Assembly: GCA_016648135.1 (NCBI GenBank)
Contig: JADDOH010002131.1
Coordinates: 59,990 to 123,989, forward strand
Source: Agrypnia vestita
Lineage: Eukaryota; Arthropoda; Insecta; Trichoptera; Phryganeidae
Length of the DNA: 64,000 bases
Reading direction: 5' to 3'
The notes below the pieces were generated by a model. The model saw only the letters and a list, made by a program, of their open reading frames with translations, was not told the DNA's origin and searched no databases. Shown here in pieces: positions 47,640 through 58,467 of the stretch. The number at the start of each line of letters is the position of its first letter. Position 1 is the stretch's first letter. A program made the translations under genes and the position numbers.

Positions 47640-48225
47640 GAAATAAGCGACATCAAAGTTTGCATTTCTTTTCCAATTTTTCTGACTTATTTTCTGTAAA
47701 ACGTTGGACTACATTACTTTTATGGAATATTAAAAATGTATTCGCCTCGATACAAGTCAAACGAAATGATTAAAACCTTGCAATAATAATTACTGCAAAT
47801 AGTACATACATTGTACATACAGTACAAATTGTACATACATTATAACACCAGAAATAGGAATAGAATAAGATTACCATATAAGAAAAAAGTATATACACAG
47901 AATTGTCTAATGTACAGAGGTGTAAAAATATACGATGAGATGCCAGAAAGCATGAAGAATATAAATAAGAAGAATGTATTTAAAAACAAATGCTATAATT
48001 ACTGTAAAAATAGTATAGAATTGTAGAGCATAAGATTTATTATTATATTAGATGTAAATGTAAATATGTAGGTTATTATGAATAGTATATTAGTAATAGA
48101 TTTAAGAATGTTAAATGTTAAATACTAGTTAATATACAATGTAATATTAACTAACTTAAGAAATAAATAAATAAAAATTAAAAAAAGAAATTCGAAAAAT
48201 ATTATTTTTGCAAGGTTTATGTACA
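47640..48225. mobile_element. Foldback element F, copy 3, split by a LINE
   Basis: The left arm (about 47640-47785) matches 31391-31530 down to AAAACCTTG; the matching right-arm start (TTTTTGCAAGGTTT) is found at about 48207. Between them lies about 400 bp of LINE sequence, so the LINE jumped into the foldback centre. Confidence 0.65.
47811..48026 (+). pseudogene. LINE ORF2 C-terminus, 5'-truncated insertion
   Basis: A 71-codon frame reads YNTRNRNRIRLP, MYRGVKIYDEMPESMKNI and FKNKCYNYCKNSIEL before a TAG. This is the conserved C-terminal end of non-LTR ORF2 proteins (YNTRxxxxLxxP, GxKxYNxLPxxIK). It is followed by an AT-rich 3' tail to about 48187 with A-rich end. The coding end is intact, so the insertion is relatively young. 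Confidence 0.7.
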
Positions 48226-48911
48226 AAATAGTGGTATAGTAATACGTGTGGACACCACGTTTTTAGCTTACAAAACAAACGTCTATAGGCCCTAACCATT
48301 GCGAACGCTCAAAGCTTCCTGAAACCATGTCTAAGACCGGTAAAACGTCTCTCCCGAGAGGAGTCTAAATATAGCTCAGTCTACTAGATGGAAATGCTGA
48401 GATGAAGACGAGTATCGATCTGTGCGATGGACCGGCACACGGAAGCATGAATGGGCGGCGCCGAGCACACAGGCCCGGGCACGTATGTCCGCGAGATGAC
48501 AAAATGAAAATTTGTGATGTATTCGTGATGGCGGGCGTTATTGAGATCCGGAGCGCCCAATAAGCGCGGCTCGTGACACACCGCCTTGGCGGGGAGCCAG
48601 GCCCGGAATGGGGGGCTATTTGGGGCCAGCGAGGGTCGTAAACACTCGACCTCAGATAAACACATTTCTCTCCGACGAGGAAGTTAAATGTCTCCGGTGT
48701 TATCTGAGCTGAGGCCAACCGCTGTTGTTCCGAAGATGTCACCCCGAAACAATTACGTAAATTGCGATAAAATTACTCCACTCACTCGCTCGCACCGAGA
48801 GGTGAAGATAAGGACAAAGAAATGCTCCGCAACATTGTCTGCGATACGAAAATTATTTATATTTTTCTATTTCACATACATATACATACATACAAAACAT
48901 ATATACTTTTT
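48226..48911. other. GC-rich patch without a supported gene
   Basis: 48400-48740 is GC-rich with long minus frames (48365-48742, 125 codons; 48384-48665). The longest starts with ATG and MTSSEQQRLASAQITPETFN, but no domain, splice site or repeat partner was found. It may be regulatory or an ancient element. Confidence 0.3.
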
Positions 48912-49533
48912 TGTGCCTTTGTGGATCTCCAAAAAGCGTATGACAGCGATAAGACGAAAATTATGGAAGGTTTTGTCTGAATATGGGGTGAAGAATAAAC
49001 TCGTACAGGCAATTGGATTCCCTGTACTAACGAAGTAGTGCTTGCGTGAGAATTAATGGGACATTCACATCATGGTTTGATATTACAAAAGGTGTCAAAC
49101 AGGGATGCGTAATGTCACCATGGCTTTTCAACCTGTGTATGGATAATTGTATGAAAGAACTGAAGGAACTAGAAGTTGGAGCGAAAATGGACGGACTCAC
49201 CATATCCTGTCTGCTATACGCAGACGATGCAGTATTAGTGGCTAACAGTGAAGCTGATCTGCAATGCCCGGTATCCAGGATGTCCGATGTACGCATGCAG
49301 AGTGAACTTCTGATGAATGTCAGCAAATCGAAAGTGATGGTATTCGAGAGAGACGAAAAAGTGACTAAGTGTGATGTAATTATAAACAACGGATGCTTAG
49401 AACAAGTGAACGAGCTTGTGTATTTAGGAAGTATGTTTAGTAGAGACGGCAAGGCTGAGAATGATATCAAAAGGAGAAAACGCCAGGATAGAAGAGTGTG
49501 GCGTTCAATCCTCTCTGCCTACCCCTGCGGAGA
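48912..49533 (+). pseudogene. LINE reverse transcriptase fragment (RTE-like)
   Basis: Reverse transcriptase of a non-LTR retrotransposon. Motif A is CAFVDLQKAYDSD (48912 on, frame 3), then after a frameshift RRKLWKVLSEYGVKNKLVQAI (truncated here in quotation), then a second frameshift with a stop and ACVRINGTFTSWFDITKG, KQGCVMSPWLFNL, the catalytic box LLYADDAVLVA (about 49215), KSKVMVF and ELVYLGSMFSRDGK. So fingers, palm and thumb are in order but broken by two frameshifts and one stop. Clade suggested by the YLGSxFSRDGK motif; not certain. A MITE sits 16 bp downstream. Confidence 0.85.
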
Positions 49534-49549
49534 AACGGCGTGATGGTTA

Positions 49550-49694
49550 GGCCCGGTTGTTTCAAGTTCGATCAAAGTAAGCGTTCTTTTAAAGCATAAA
49601 TTTTTACGTTCTCCACCAATCAGACGATCCGTTTTCGTAAAAATCTATGCTTTAATCGACCGCTTACTTTGATCGAACTTGAAACAACCGGCCC
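49550..49694. mobile_element. TTA-flanked hairpin MITE, copy 2
   Basis: 145 bp, TTA on both sides (49547-49549, 49695-49697). Same termini as 13462-13605; right end reads GGCCC instead of GGGCC. Confidence 0.9.
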
Positions 49695-50793
49695 TTAGTT
49701 ATATTTCCCGTTTTGTGTGGTTGATTAATCGGTTAACCCAGTTCTTGCCCCCCCCTCGCGATGGGGAGAGTCCGTCTCTCCACAGACGCCGGCAGCAGTC
49801 TCCGAGCCATCATACAAGAACGTGAATCACCCGCGACCGTTCCAAGAGCAAAAGCTTCCATATCAATCGTCTCCAGGCTGACATTTTTTTCTACTAACGA
49901 GCAGAACCGTGCTGCACCGCACCGGTCATATAAACCGTTGCGAAGCGACACGGCCGCTAGATCAAACCTTTCACTGTCTCAACCCTAAGATACGTCTTTA
50001 TTATTGGTTTTCTTGTTATATGCCAAATCTGCTATTGTTATGCTTATGGTGAGTTTATTGCTAATCATACAAGAATAAGAAGAGATTGATAAGAAGGTAA
50101 CTGCGATAGAACTGGAGCGAGCACATCGAACGCGTAAAAGCAATTTAATTTGACGCAGACCCGATTGAAAAAATCCGCCGAAATCCCTGCAAAGCTATCG
50201 ACTATTGTACGATGAAATGAAGAACTCACGCTGAAATATTTGCTTCAAAATTTTACTAAAAAGCAATTAAATGTATGCATTGTTTTTGTTTATTTGCTTA
50301 CCTCCTGTTTAACATGCGGTGGATAAATTAAATAATAATAAATGAATCTAGTGTTTCGTATTTGATTTATTAATTTGAAAAGAAATTGAAAAGTTTTGAA
50401 CCCCAGAAAAGGGAATATCCCGCCTATCCACAAATAGGTAAACATTTTCTCCTCTGGTTTTTGGCGATAATATTGTTCATTTTGATTTCAAAAGAATTTG
50501 AGATGCAACACTGAAAGCAATAATTTGTCACGCGCTCTAGTCTTCATCGCTCGGGAAAGGGGACACGATCTGGTACAAAGCCAGCGGTGGATATGAGCAG
50601 CATAATCACTTCCATCTCATTAACCGACTTTGGTCATTTTTATTTCTAGAACTCCCCAAAAGTCTGCGTATCCATGTTTTGAGCCGTGCGTTGTATTCGT
50701 TGGCTAATATCAAAGGCTGCATATCGGTGACAAGCGCTTAGCGTCACCGCCACTCCAGGGTAAAATAATTTTATTCAAAATAAAATTTGTATC
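49695..50793. other. Mixed stretch, no supported gene
   Basis: 49745-49990 is GC-rich with open frames on both strands (75 and 72 codons). CATATAAA at 49927 resembles a TATA box. At 50541-50743 a 67-codon plus frame follows an acceptor-like CGCGCTCTAG but has ordinary composition and no domain. Confidence 0.3.
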
Positions 50794-51014
50794 ATTTTTT
50801 AAAACCAAATTAATTAATCAATTAGAAAGACATACAGAAAAATCTAATTCACTCAAAAATATTTGGCTACTACCGGAATTCGAACCCGGGCCACCTCCTT
50901 TCCGGGCCGGTGCTCTAAACACTAAGCTACAGGAGCCTTGTATATTCGAATCCCGGTAGTAGCCAAATATTTTTTTCTCATTCTAATTGATTAATTAATT
51001 TGGTTTTAAAAAAT
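50794..51014. mobile_element. Palindromic element with tRNA-like centre
   Basis: TTTTTTAAAACCAAATTAAT and its exact reverse complement form terminal repeats of about 35 bp, and the arms extend imperfectly through AAATATTTGGCTACTACCGG. The centre, read on minus, is tRNA-like: GGCTCCTGTAGCTTAG start, GGGTTCGAATTCC T-arm, and a terminal AGTAGCC that pairs with the start at 6 of 7 positions. The anticodon region is too long for a standard arm, so a functional tRNA is unlikely. Confidence 0.7.
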
Positions 51015-51732
51015 TTCACAGAACTTTGTTCTGAAAAATTACAACTTCACAAATATGAATGTGTACTTGAATATATAATTGGTACCATTCAGAATGAAGA
51101 TTGTCATATTCAGAATACCGAAGTGAGATACGAGGGACGTTAGATATCGTTCGTCGGAAGATAAACATCCGATAATTATAAGATACATGGCTGTCATCAG
51201 GAAGAAAATAATTAAAACAAACTGACGGGCTGCAAATTAGATCGCAGTTGTTACATAATGACACGCCGCAAATGCTCGTTTTTGTGTCGAGTACATACCA
51301 TATTACGAAATGAACCGACATCAATAACCATATTTACTAAAAAATCTTAGGCACTCGGTTGTCGCTAAGCAGCCGTCGCTACATATATTAGGATACGTGA
51401 TGTGTGGCCAGCATCACGCGCCTAGATCTGTCGCTATCGGACGGTAAGCCCTTCAATTACAAAACGTGTCGACTGTCACGTCCCTGTGCCGCGTAGCTCG
51501 CAGCTTAGCAGAGCTCCCGACTCGACTATAAAAACAAACTGATAATAGAGCGCGCAACATTTTATCAAGTGTTCAAAAACAAAGAGAAGGATGATTAATC
51601 TGGGAAAAATGTGTTTTTCACAAAATCCTCTACAGCCAGCAGTCTCGGATTATCTCGCAATGACTCGCGAGAGTGACGAGATTGTACGAAACAAACAAAG
51701 CTGACTCGGCGCGCCGAATGGCGACTGATAAC
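51015..51732. other. Gene-free stretch with a promoter-like site
   Basis: A GC-rich zone at 51360-51520 precedes CTATAAAAAC at 51523, which could be a TATA box for a plus-strand start near 51553. No frame follows. A 102-codon minus frame (51016-51324) has no domain. Confidence 0.25.
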
Positions 51733-52488
51733 TGAAGACCCCGTGACAAGAAGTTGTTAACTAACATTTTTGCCAAAAATGAGTTAATAAGCCGTCTAAA
51801 CTAAATATTGTACGCTCTTTCCATTGGAAATAAGTTCAGAACTTAAAAATAATTAGAACATGTTCAAATCATAGGGATAAACATGTTAACTACACTTTTT
51901 CATAAAAATCAAATCAGTTACTAATGGGAGGAACATGTTATCTTCAATAATAACACGTTCATGCCATCATTCTGAAATTAACACGCCTTTTAATTTGATT
52001 GGAATATTTATGGTTACTATAAATTTTACTCTGGCAGTACTGTCATATATTTGTTTTTATTTGAAGACTATTATCATATGTACTTATATATTATTTTTCA
52101 ATAATTTTAAATGGTAAATACCATTTTTTGTATTATTAATTAACACGCCAGGTATTTTGTAATTTTGGATAATGGATAGTAAAAACGGATAGCATTTGAA
52201 GGGTTGTTTGATGTTCGTGTTTTACCAATTTTAAAATGAGTTCCAGAGGCGAAAAAATGGTTTTTAACTATATTTTTTTTAGGAAAAAATAGTATACTTT
52301 TATTTTTTTGTGCATAAATGTGTTTTTTTTTACTTTGTAAATACTTTTTTGATATTTAGGCGACATAAATCAATAAAAATAAATCTTGAATTAGCAATAA
52401 AAGATATTTTTCAAATGCGAAATGCAAATATCTAATTATCTCAAAATGGCTTGAATGTTAGTAACAACTTGTTGCCATGGGGTCTTCA
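51733..52488. mobile_element. Unclassified 756-bp TIR element, copy A
   Basis: Ends TGAAGACCCCGTGACAAGAA and GTTGCCATGGGGTCTTCA, imperfect terminal repeats of about 32 bp. Copy B at 62197-62948 is the same sequence in the opposite orientation, similar across its length. No frame longer than 60 codons that repeats in both copies. The target duplication is not evident, so the superfamily is open. Confidence 0.8.
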
Positions 52489-52511
52489 AGTGACATCGTT
52501 ACACGACTGAC

Positions 52512-52665
52512 CCGGGCGAAGAGTGCGGAGGGGACGGCTCGTGCAGGGCGGCGGGAAGAGCAGGCGGCGCAGCGCCCCGCCCAGCAGCGCGCACGCGGCG
52601 CGGAGCACCAGCGCCAAGCAAGCCTCGGCCACAGGACACGCCATCCTCATCACCATCCGGTCCAT
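52512..52665 (-). CDS. Candidate first coding exon, hydrophobic N-terminus
   Basis: Minus-strand ATGs at 52665, 52656, 52650 and 52644 are in one frame. The peptide from the last one starts MACPVAEACLALVLRAACAL, continues LLGGALRRLLFPPPC and then basic residues. Codons are almost all G/C-ending. A donor CCGG|GTCAGT lies at 52511. Signal anchor followed by Pro/Cys, as in 7006-7137. Two plus-strand frames are also open here, one with a donor-like CTACAG|GTGACA at 52683, so the strand is not secure. Family not recognised. Confidence 0.35.
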
Positions 52666-52904
52666 TACAACTCTCTTGCTACAGGTGACATCCAGCAAGT
52701 CTAATCATCAAGGTTACTACCTACTCTGCATCGGTGATCGTGCATAGATTCTACGTCAAATCTTAATCGATAATTTAAATATTAATAAATTCCGCAGGAG
52801 GTGATTACCCTCTACTGCGTCACCATTGTCCACAGCGAAAATTCACTGTCCGTTAATTAATTATCTCTTGAATCCGATTGATGATCGCTACCGTTTGCAA
52901 CATT

Positions 52905-53515
52905 CGTATATCTCACCGAAGGTCACCAGGTAATGTAACGCCCGTAGTAAGGTAATGTAATACTCGTAGAAGGTCACAACATTATGTAACACCAGTAAAT
53001 CTCGCGGAAGGTCACTACCGTTTCTATCATATTAGATCTCGCAGAAGGTCACCACCGTTTGTATCATATTAGATTTCGCAGAAGGTCACTACCGTTTGTA
53101 TCATATTACATCTCGCGGAAGGTCACTACCGTTTGTATCATATTAGATCTCGCGGAAGGTCACTACCGTTTGTATCATATTAGATCTCGCGGAAGGTCAC
53201 TACCGTTTGTATCATATTACATCTCGCGGAAGGTCACTACCGTTTATATCATATTACATCTCGCGGAAGGTCACTACCGTTTGTATCATATTAGATCTCG
53301 CGGAAGGTCACCGTTTGTATCATATTAGATTTCGCAGAAGATCACTACCGTTTGTATCATATTAGATTTCGCGGAAGGTCACTACCGTTTGTATCATATT
53401 AGATCTCGCGGAAGGTCACTACCGTTTGTACCATATTAGATCTCGCGGAAGGTCACTACCGTTTGTATCATATTAGATCTCGCGCAAGGTCACAACGGTT
53501 TGTAACATCCGTAGA
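52905..53515. repeat. 37-bp minisatellite, about 14 clear units
   Basis: The unit AGATCTCGCGGAAGGTCACT followed by ACCGTTTGTATCATATT repeats from about 53008 to 53500, with degenerate units back to 52918. One unit near 53304 lacks four bases. Because 37 is not a multiple of three, the repeating peptide in the 89-codon frame (53059-53328) cycles through all frames and is not a protein. Confidence 0.95.
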
Positions 53516-54522
53516 TCTTCCATTACCGATCGTAAAAACTGTAACACTCTCTCGCCGCGCCGTGTTTGGCAGAGGTGAGCCGAGCCAGCTCTAACCAGAT
53601 GACGGCCGACAGACAAAGGAGTTGTGTATATCGCGTCCGATGCAAAAATACTTGTAAACAAAGAATTACGAATCTTTGTACGGTGCTCCGGCGGCAATGT
53701 TTACACTTGGGAGTATTTGTATAAACGGTATCGAAACCCGCAGTCGTTAAGGTCACCGTCCTTGTGTGTAATTTTATAAAAATAAAATCGCGTTTCTACA
53801 ACTACAATGTTGCGGAGCTTACATTGCCTCATTGCCATCGACTATATTTCAATCATTTATTTATATTACAGATTTAAAAAAGGTTGCAGTTTAGTTTTCT
53901 AATCCTATTTTAACCGTGATTTAAAAAAAAGTATAAGTAATTACATACCAGCTAATTATGTGCGTAGTACAGTGCCGATGATTTACATACAATATAATAG
54001 CGTCTGTTTCGTGTCTTCATGTTTTTAATCACAGAAGACTGCAAATTTCTGACCCAATATTAATTAATATAATTTTTAATACAAATGGATCTTTTGATCT
54101 TTTTGGTCAATAAGTTACACGAATATTATTTTTAATATGTACTATTGTTATTATTAATTATCTCGAAATTGTGTGAAAATGAGTATGGCAATAATATTCC
54201 ACTGTCGATTTGTTTACAAAAATACATTAGACTAAATAATATACGCATTTCATTATACAATAAATATACTGTAGCAAATTGAATATTCAAAAATAATAAT
54301 AATAAATTACTGGGTACGGCTTTTCTTCAGAGACAACTTGCTTACTACAAACCTGGCTACGGTTGATAAATATAATACGCAGTTACTTGGTCGTCAGTGA
54401 AGAAAATTAAATAATACACATTTTAAAGTAAAGAGAAAAGCCAATAATGTATGAAATGCACCAAAAAAAACTACAAAAACAAAATAAGAATCCAGTTACA
54501 ACGTAACGAAACTAAAAGGCGT
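53516..54522. other. Gene-free stretch
   Basis: Minus frames of 74-77 codons at 53473-53756 run out of the minisatellite edge; nothing else. Confidence 0.3.
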
Positions 54523-54687
54523 CTAGTTTCCTGAAAACAGGTTCGCCGAGCCGTAGCGCCAGGCGCTGGATACTGCAGACAGCGGGTACCCGTAGGCGTG
54601 GATGCGGGGCCAGAGCTCTTCATCTCCTCTCGCGTATCGTGGCGCGGCAGAGATGCAGGAATCGCCATAAATCTCCGGAGACTTTTC
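54523..54687 (-). CDS. Candidate 3'-terminal coding exon
   Basis: Minus-strand frame of 54 codons ending in TAG at 54523. The peptide contains SPEIYGDSCISAAPRYARGD, WPRIHAYGYPLSAVSSAWRY and ends GSANLFSGN; the composition (Tyr, Trp, Gly, Ser, small residues) and G/C-ending codons are unlike random translations nearby. Possible acceptors end at 54682 (GAAAAG) or 54687 (GCTGAG). A competing frame starts at an ATG at 54668 but has poorer codon character. The frame has no clear start, so an upstream exon is needed. Family not recognised. Confidence 0.45.
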   Translation of the reverse strand, partial: EKSPEIYGDSCISAAPRYARGDEELWPRIHAYGYPLSAVSSAWRYGSANLFSGN

Positions 54688-54936
54688 TCAGCGCGATGTT
54701 ATGGGAATGCACGTGGTTGAACAATGTCTCAATTGTATTATTACTACGGACAGGTGTACTACGTTCTTACTGTAAATTATGGGCTCTGTGTGGCGCTGAT
54801 TGATGCCCGGGAAAGCTGAACGTAGCGATTTGTTGCGATGTTTTTATGTTTAGCTCAGAGTAATCAAAACGAAATGTATATATAAACATGCGAAAAATCA
54901 GCGCTAGGAAAAAATCAACGTGATTTAATTTCCAGG

Positions 54937-55484
54937 TTAGCCTGAACGGTTCAACCGCGCTAGCCGAAGTTGTGTTAGGCACTGGAAGCGCGGACCAGGG
55001 AATGCAATCCCGAGTCGGGATTACCTTTACGGGATCCCAAATACTTTTATGTTTTTTTTTGTTTATAGAGCTGAACGGCAATTATCGACAATGCCTTGCA
55101 TTTTTATATCAGAAATTTTAATAAAATGTTCATTACTAATAATCATTGCATTAAAGTTTTTGTAGGCGTTTTTCCAAGTATCAATCAGTCAATGTAGTAG
55201 AGTAAAAACTACTAACTAGTAGTAGTTTTTATTACTATGTTAGGTTGATAAAATACAGCAAATATTATTCAAAGCTATTTTCATTTTTTGAATGTGACAT
55301 GAACATAAGTTTTAAGTACTTTTAACAGCTCTATAGACATATACAATTAAATATACAAAACATAAAAAATGCTGATCAATCCCGATAATCTCGTCCGATT
55401 TTTCGGTTCGGGATTGATCTCGTAAAATGCCTCGTGATCTAGCGGGATCGGGATTGCATTCCCTAGCGCGGACCGTTCAGGTTA
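54937..55484. mobile_element. TIR element of about 548 bp
   Basis: Left end GTTAGCCTGAACGGTT pairs with right end ACCGTTCAGGTTACTG. Inside both ends lie GCGCTAG and GGGAATGCAATCCCGA in inverted orientation; the left arm has an extra 34-bp insertion between them. No coding capacity; target duplication unclear. Confidence 0.7.
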
Positions 55485-56745
55485 CTGATTTGCTCCGCTA
55501 AAGCAGAACCGAACCGGAGATGAAATAATATTAATAATGACGTTGCACCTGCCGATTATTTGCTTGGTTTTTGACTCTTCTTTTGATTTTACAAAATCAT
55601 TTTAATAAAGTTCATCGCCAGCCGGCAAATCATAAAGATTCACTGATGTGAAAACTGCACGCGGAGAAATGGTATAGTTCAATCTTATGCTTCGTTTATC
55701 TAAAAGAGATGAGTCCAAAAATGTTGAGATGATTACATAATAAATTTATACGTCACTAAACCAGTAGTCGTATGACAGGTGATTTGGTATACACAAGAGG
55801 AACCAGTTCCTGTAGCCCAGAATCCTTTCCGAATCTTGATAAAAATAATATCCGGTCGATTACTATAAAATGTAGATTCAATGTAGATCAACGTAGAACG
55901 GTGCAATCGCAAATACGGGACAAAGTGAAGGGTACTTTCCACGTAGACTTATTCGTAATCCTGGTTCCACAGCGTACGACGCCTAGACACAAAAATATTT
56001 AAAATTAAAAAATGTTATTTTGATATTGAATGTCAACTAGGAACGAAATATTTTGAAAAAAAATGACATACTTTAGCAGACGTCACGACTTTATTTTCAT
56101 GTATTACGGTTGAAAATTAAATAGTAAGTTCCCAGATTAAGAAAACTTAAAAATGATAAAAAAATATGATATACTTAATTATACGAAGAGACCAGTGAAT
56201 TTTGAAACTAGAGGCTTTTAAAAGATAAAAAAAATCAGTGGTTAAATGCAAAGTTTATTGTACTTTAATTGAATGTAGTTATGCAGAAAGTAGCCAGCCA
56301 CAAAAAACTCAAAATGAGATAAAAGCACTTTTGTCTAAAAATGGAATTATCAAAACTATACAAAACTTAGAATGTTCTTTACTTCAAAAAATTATAAATA
56401 ATATAACATAAAAAATATCAATTTCTAATAATTGTAAAGTGGATTTAAGTGTAGATGTTTTTGCATCTGTCTGATCTTATTATGCCAAATATGCATTCTG
56501 CAGAAAACAGCCAGAGTTACTAATCGGTGTATTATGAATATCTAGTAATTCAATTTATATTTGTATGGGAATTTTACTATCACCATGTGAATGTGTATTT
56601 TTTAAACTATATAAATATATAACTAAATAACTGTTTTCTAGCTGTTTTCTGGTGAATATGTTTTGAGGAATAGTCATATTAAAAGTGTTTTAAGTGGTAT
56701 GGGCGCTTTCTGCAGATTTTAAAATGTTGTTTTTGCGATCAATAA
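55485..56745. other. Gene-free stretch
   Basis: A 76-codon ATG frame at 55772-56002 overlaps a 69-codon minus frame; no domain or splice support. Otherwise AT-rich. Confidence 0.3.
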
Positions 56746-57084
56746 ATATTTCGGAGGGCAATTACTCTGAATTTTTGCACGAAAGCGGCTTGGCTGGTTT
56801 TAGTAGAACATAGAATCGATCTTACTCCGTCCGATGACATCAATATCTCATTTTTAACAAAATTGTGGCCTGGCGCTTTGCTGCACAACTACGTTCAGTT
56901 GTCCAACCACAATATTAACGCTTTCGAGCATTAAAAATATTGGTACATTATTGGAAATGGACTCATTCAACTTCTCCTGGAAGACATCCGCGCAGAGATT
57001 GAGAAGCACCCAGAGCTGGCAGAATACGAATCGACCGTAATATTGGGTAGTTGGTACAGAGGCTTAATAGAGGTTAAGGTGTAA
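56746..57084 (+). pseudogene. Broken coding frame of unknown origin
   Basis: One frame runs 112 codons with a single internal TAA at codon 63 (56932-56934). The peptide is coding-like before the stop (TKAAWLVLVEHRIDLTPSDD, WPGALLHNYVQLSNHNINAF) and after it (LLLEDIRAEIEKHPELAEYE, STVILGSWYRGLIEVKV). No methionine start and no splice-like flank, so it looks like a fragment of a lost gene or transposon protein. I do not recognise the family. Confidence 0.45.
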
Positions 57085-57552
57085 GGTAGGTGCAGGGCAT
57101 TAACCGGTTCGGTGAGAGGAGCGAAGGGCCTTTCACCGGCCGTAGGGCCGGACGTAGCCGACTACCATCAATCGAGAGATTAGTGTGCAATCATACACAA
57201 AGGTGTAAGGTGAAAGCCTCCGAGTACAAGAATGTTACATTCTATTTGATGCCATTAATTCATCTATATCTAATGTTTAGCAAAAACTTCTTAGTTTTTT
57301 TTTTGTATAAAACATGTATAGATAATTTCTATTCGTATTTAAATAGTATAAATAAATAGGCATACAGTAAAAATCAAATAACTTACACTGAGTAAATGCA
57401 CCGCGTAACTCACACACCTAGCAAAACAACCCTTTGTGTACTATGTTAAAAAATATACACTTTATTTGTTAATCCACACAGTATAACATAACATTATACA
57501 AACGGAGTTGAAATAAACTCCTTATTTAGGCGAGGGGACTATAACGCAGTTA
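57085..57552. other. Gene-free stretch
   Basis: An 89-codon plus frame (57090-57359) with GC-rich start and AT-rich remainder; no domain. Confidence 0.3.
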
Positions 57553-57697
57553 GGGCCGGTTGTTTCAAGTTGGATTAAAGTAAGCGTTCTCTTAAAGCAT
57601 AGATTTTTACGTTCTCCACCAATCAGACGATCCGTTTTCGTAAAAATCTATGCTTTTATCGACCGCTTACTTTGATCGAACTTGAAACAACCGGGCC
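57553..57697. mobile_element. TTA-flanked hairpin MITE, copy 3
   Basis: 145 bp; TTA on both sides (57550-57552, 57698-57700). Inner arms AAGCATAGATTTTTACG and CGTAAAAATCTATGCTT pair perfectly, best seen in this copy. Confidence 0.9.
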
Positions 57698-58467
57698 TTA
57701 ATGTATTTAATCTTGCACCATTAAACCCCTATTCTATTCTTTACAATAGACGTTATTTTTAAAGTTCGTTCCAAACTGGATATTTTCAAGTAAAGCGTCA
57801 TTTTATAACAAAACGACTTACATACTAAGAAATATATTTTTAAGAGTATTTAGTTTAACTTTACATAATTTTCAAAATTGACAAGCTCTTAGTATTTTTT
57901 TAAACAAGTCAAACGTACGGAACCACAACGCGAACCAGGAAATATCCGTTAATCCATGTTAATAATATTTTGGTGGCCAGTAATCGATCCTATTCTCAAG
58001 TAACAAATCTAATTATAGACAATAAAAATATAAAAAATAATATATGGGAAATGAATAAATTATTAAGCACTAACATGAAAACAAATTTAAAAGATAACTA
58101 TTTTTAAAAAAGTCTGGTTTATTTTTTAATTTATCAAACTTATTTACAACTTTATATTTATAACAAAAACAAACAAATTTATATAACTGTATAATTTGTC
58201 AAAATTTGTAAACCCTTATTAATATCAAAAGGATGATCCATAACTAAAAAATTATTCGAAAATTCGGAACAACTATTGGTACTTAAGTGTTCCTAAACTC
58301 GAACATCAAAATTTCTACACGTTTTTTATATATAAAAATAATTTCAATCGTTACAAAGGGACGAACGGACCATTGGCCCTGAAACATGCTGATATTGTCA
58401 ATATATAAATGGTGAAAATAAAACATATCTTTATTAATTATGTATATTAGATTATTAAGGGGCTTCC
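57698..58467. other. Gene-free AT-rich stretch
   Basis: No frame or repeat apart from a 62-codon minus frame at its end. Confidence 0.3.

Noticed and set aside
48365..48742. 125-codon minus frame with ATG
   Set aside because: GC-rich patch with a second long minus frame overlapping; no domain, splice site or repeat partner.
50541..50743. 67-codon plus frame after an acceptor-like site
   Set aside because: Ordinary composition, no domain, and one frame of this length is expected by chance in 64 kb over six frames.
53059..53328. 89-codon frame with repeating peptide
   Set aside because: A product of the 37-bp minisatellite, which cycles through all three frames; not a repeat protein.
52905..53515. 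CRISPR array
   Set aside because: Units are directly adjacent without unique spacers, in a eukaryotic genome; a minisatellite.
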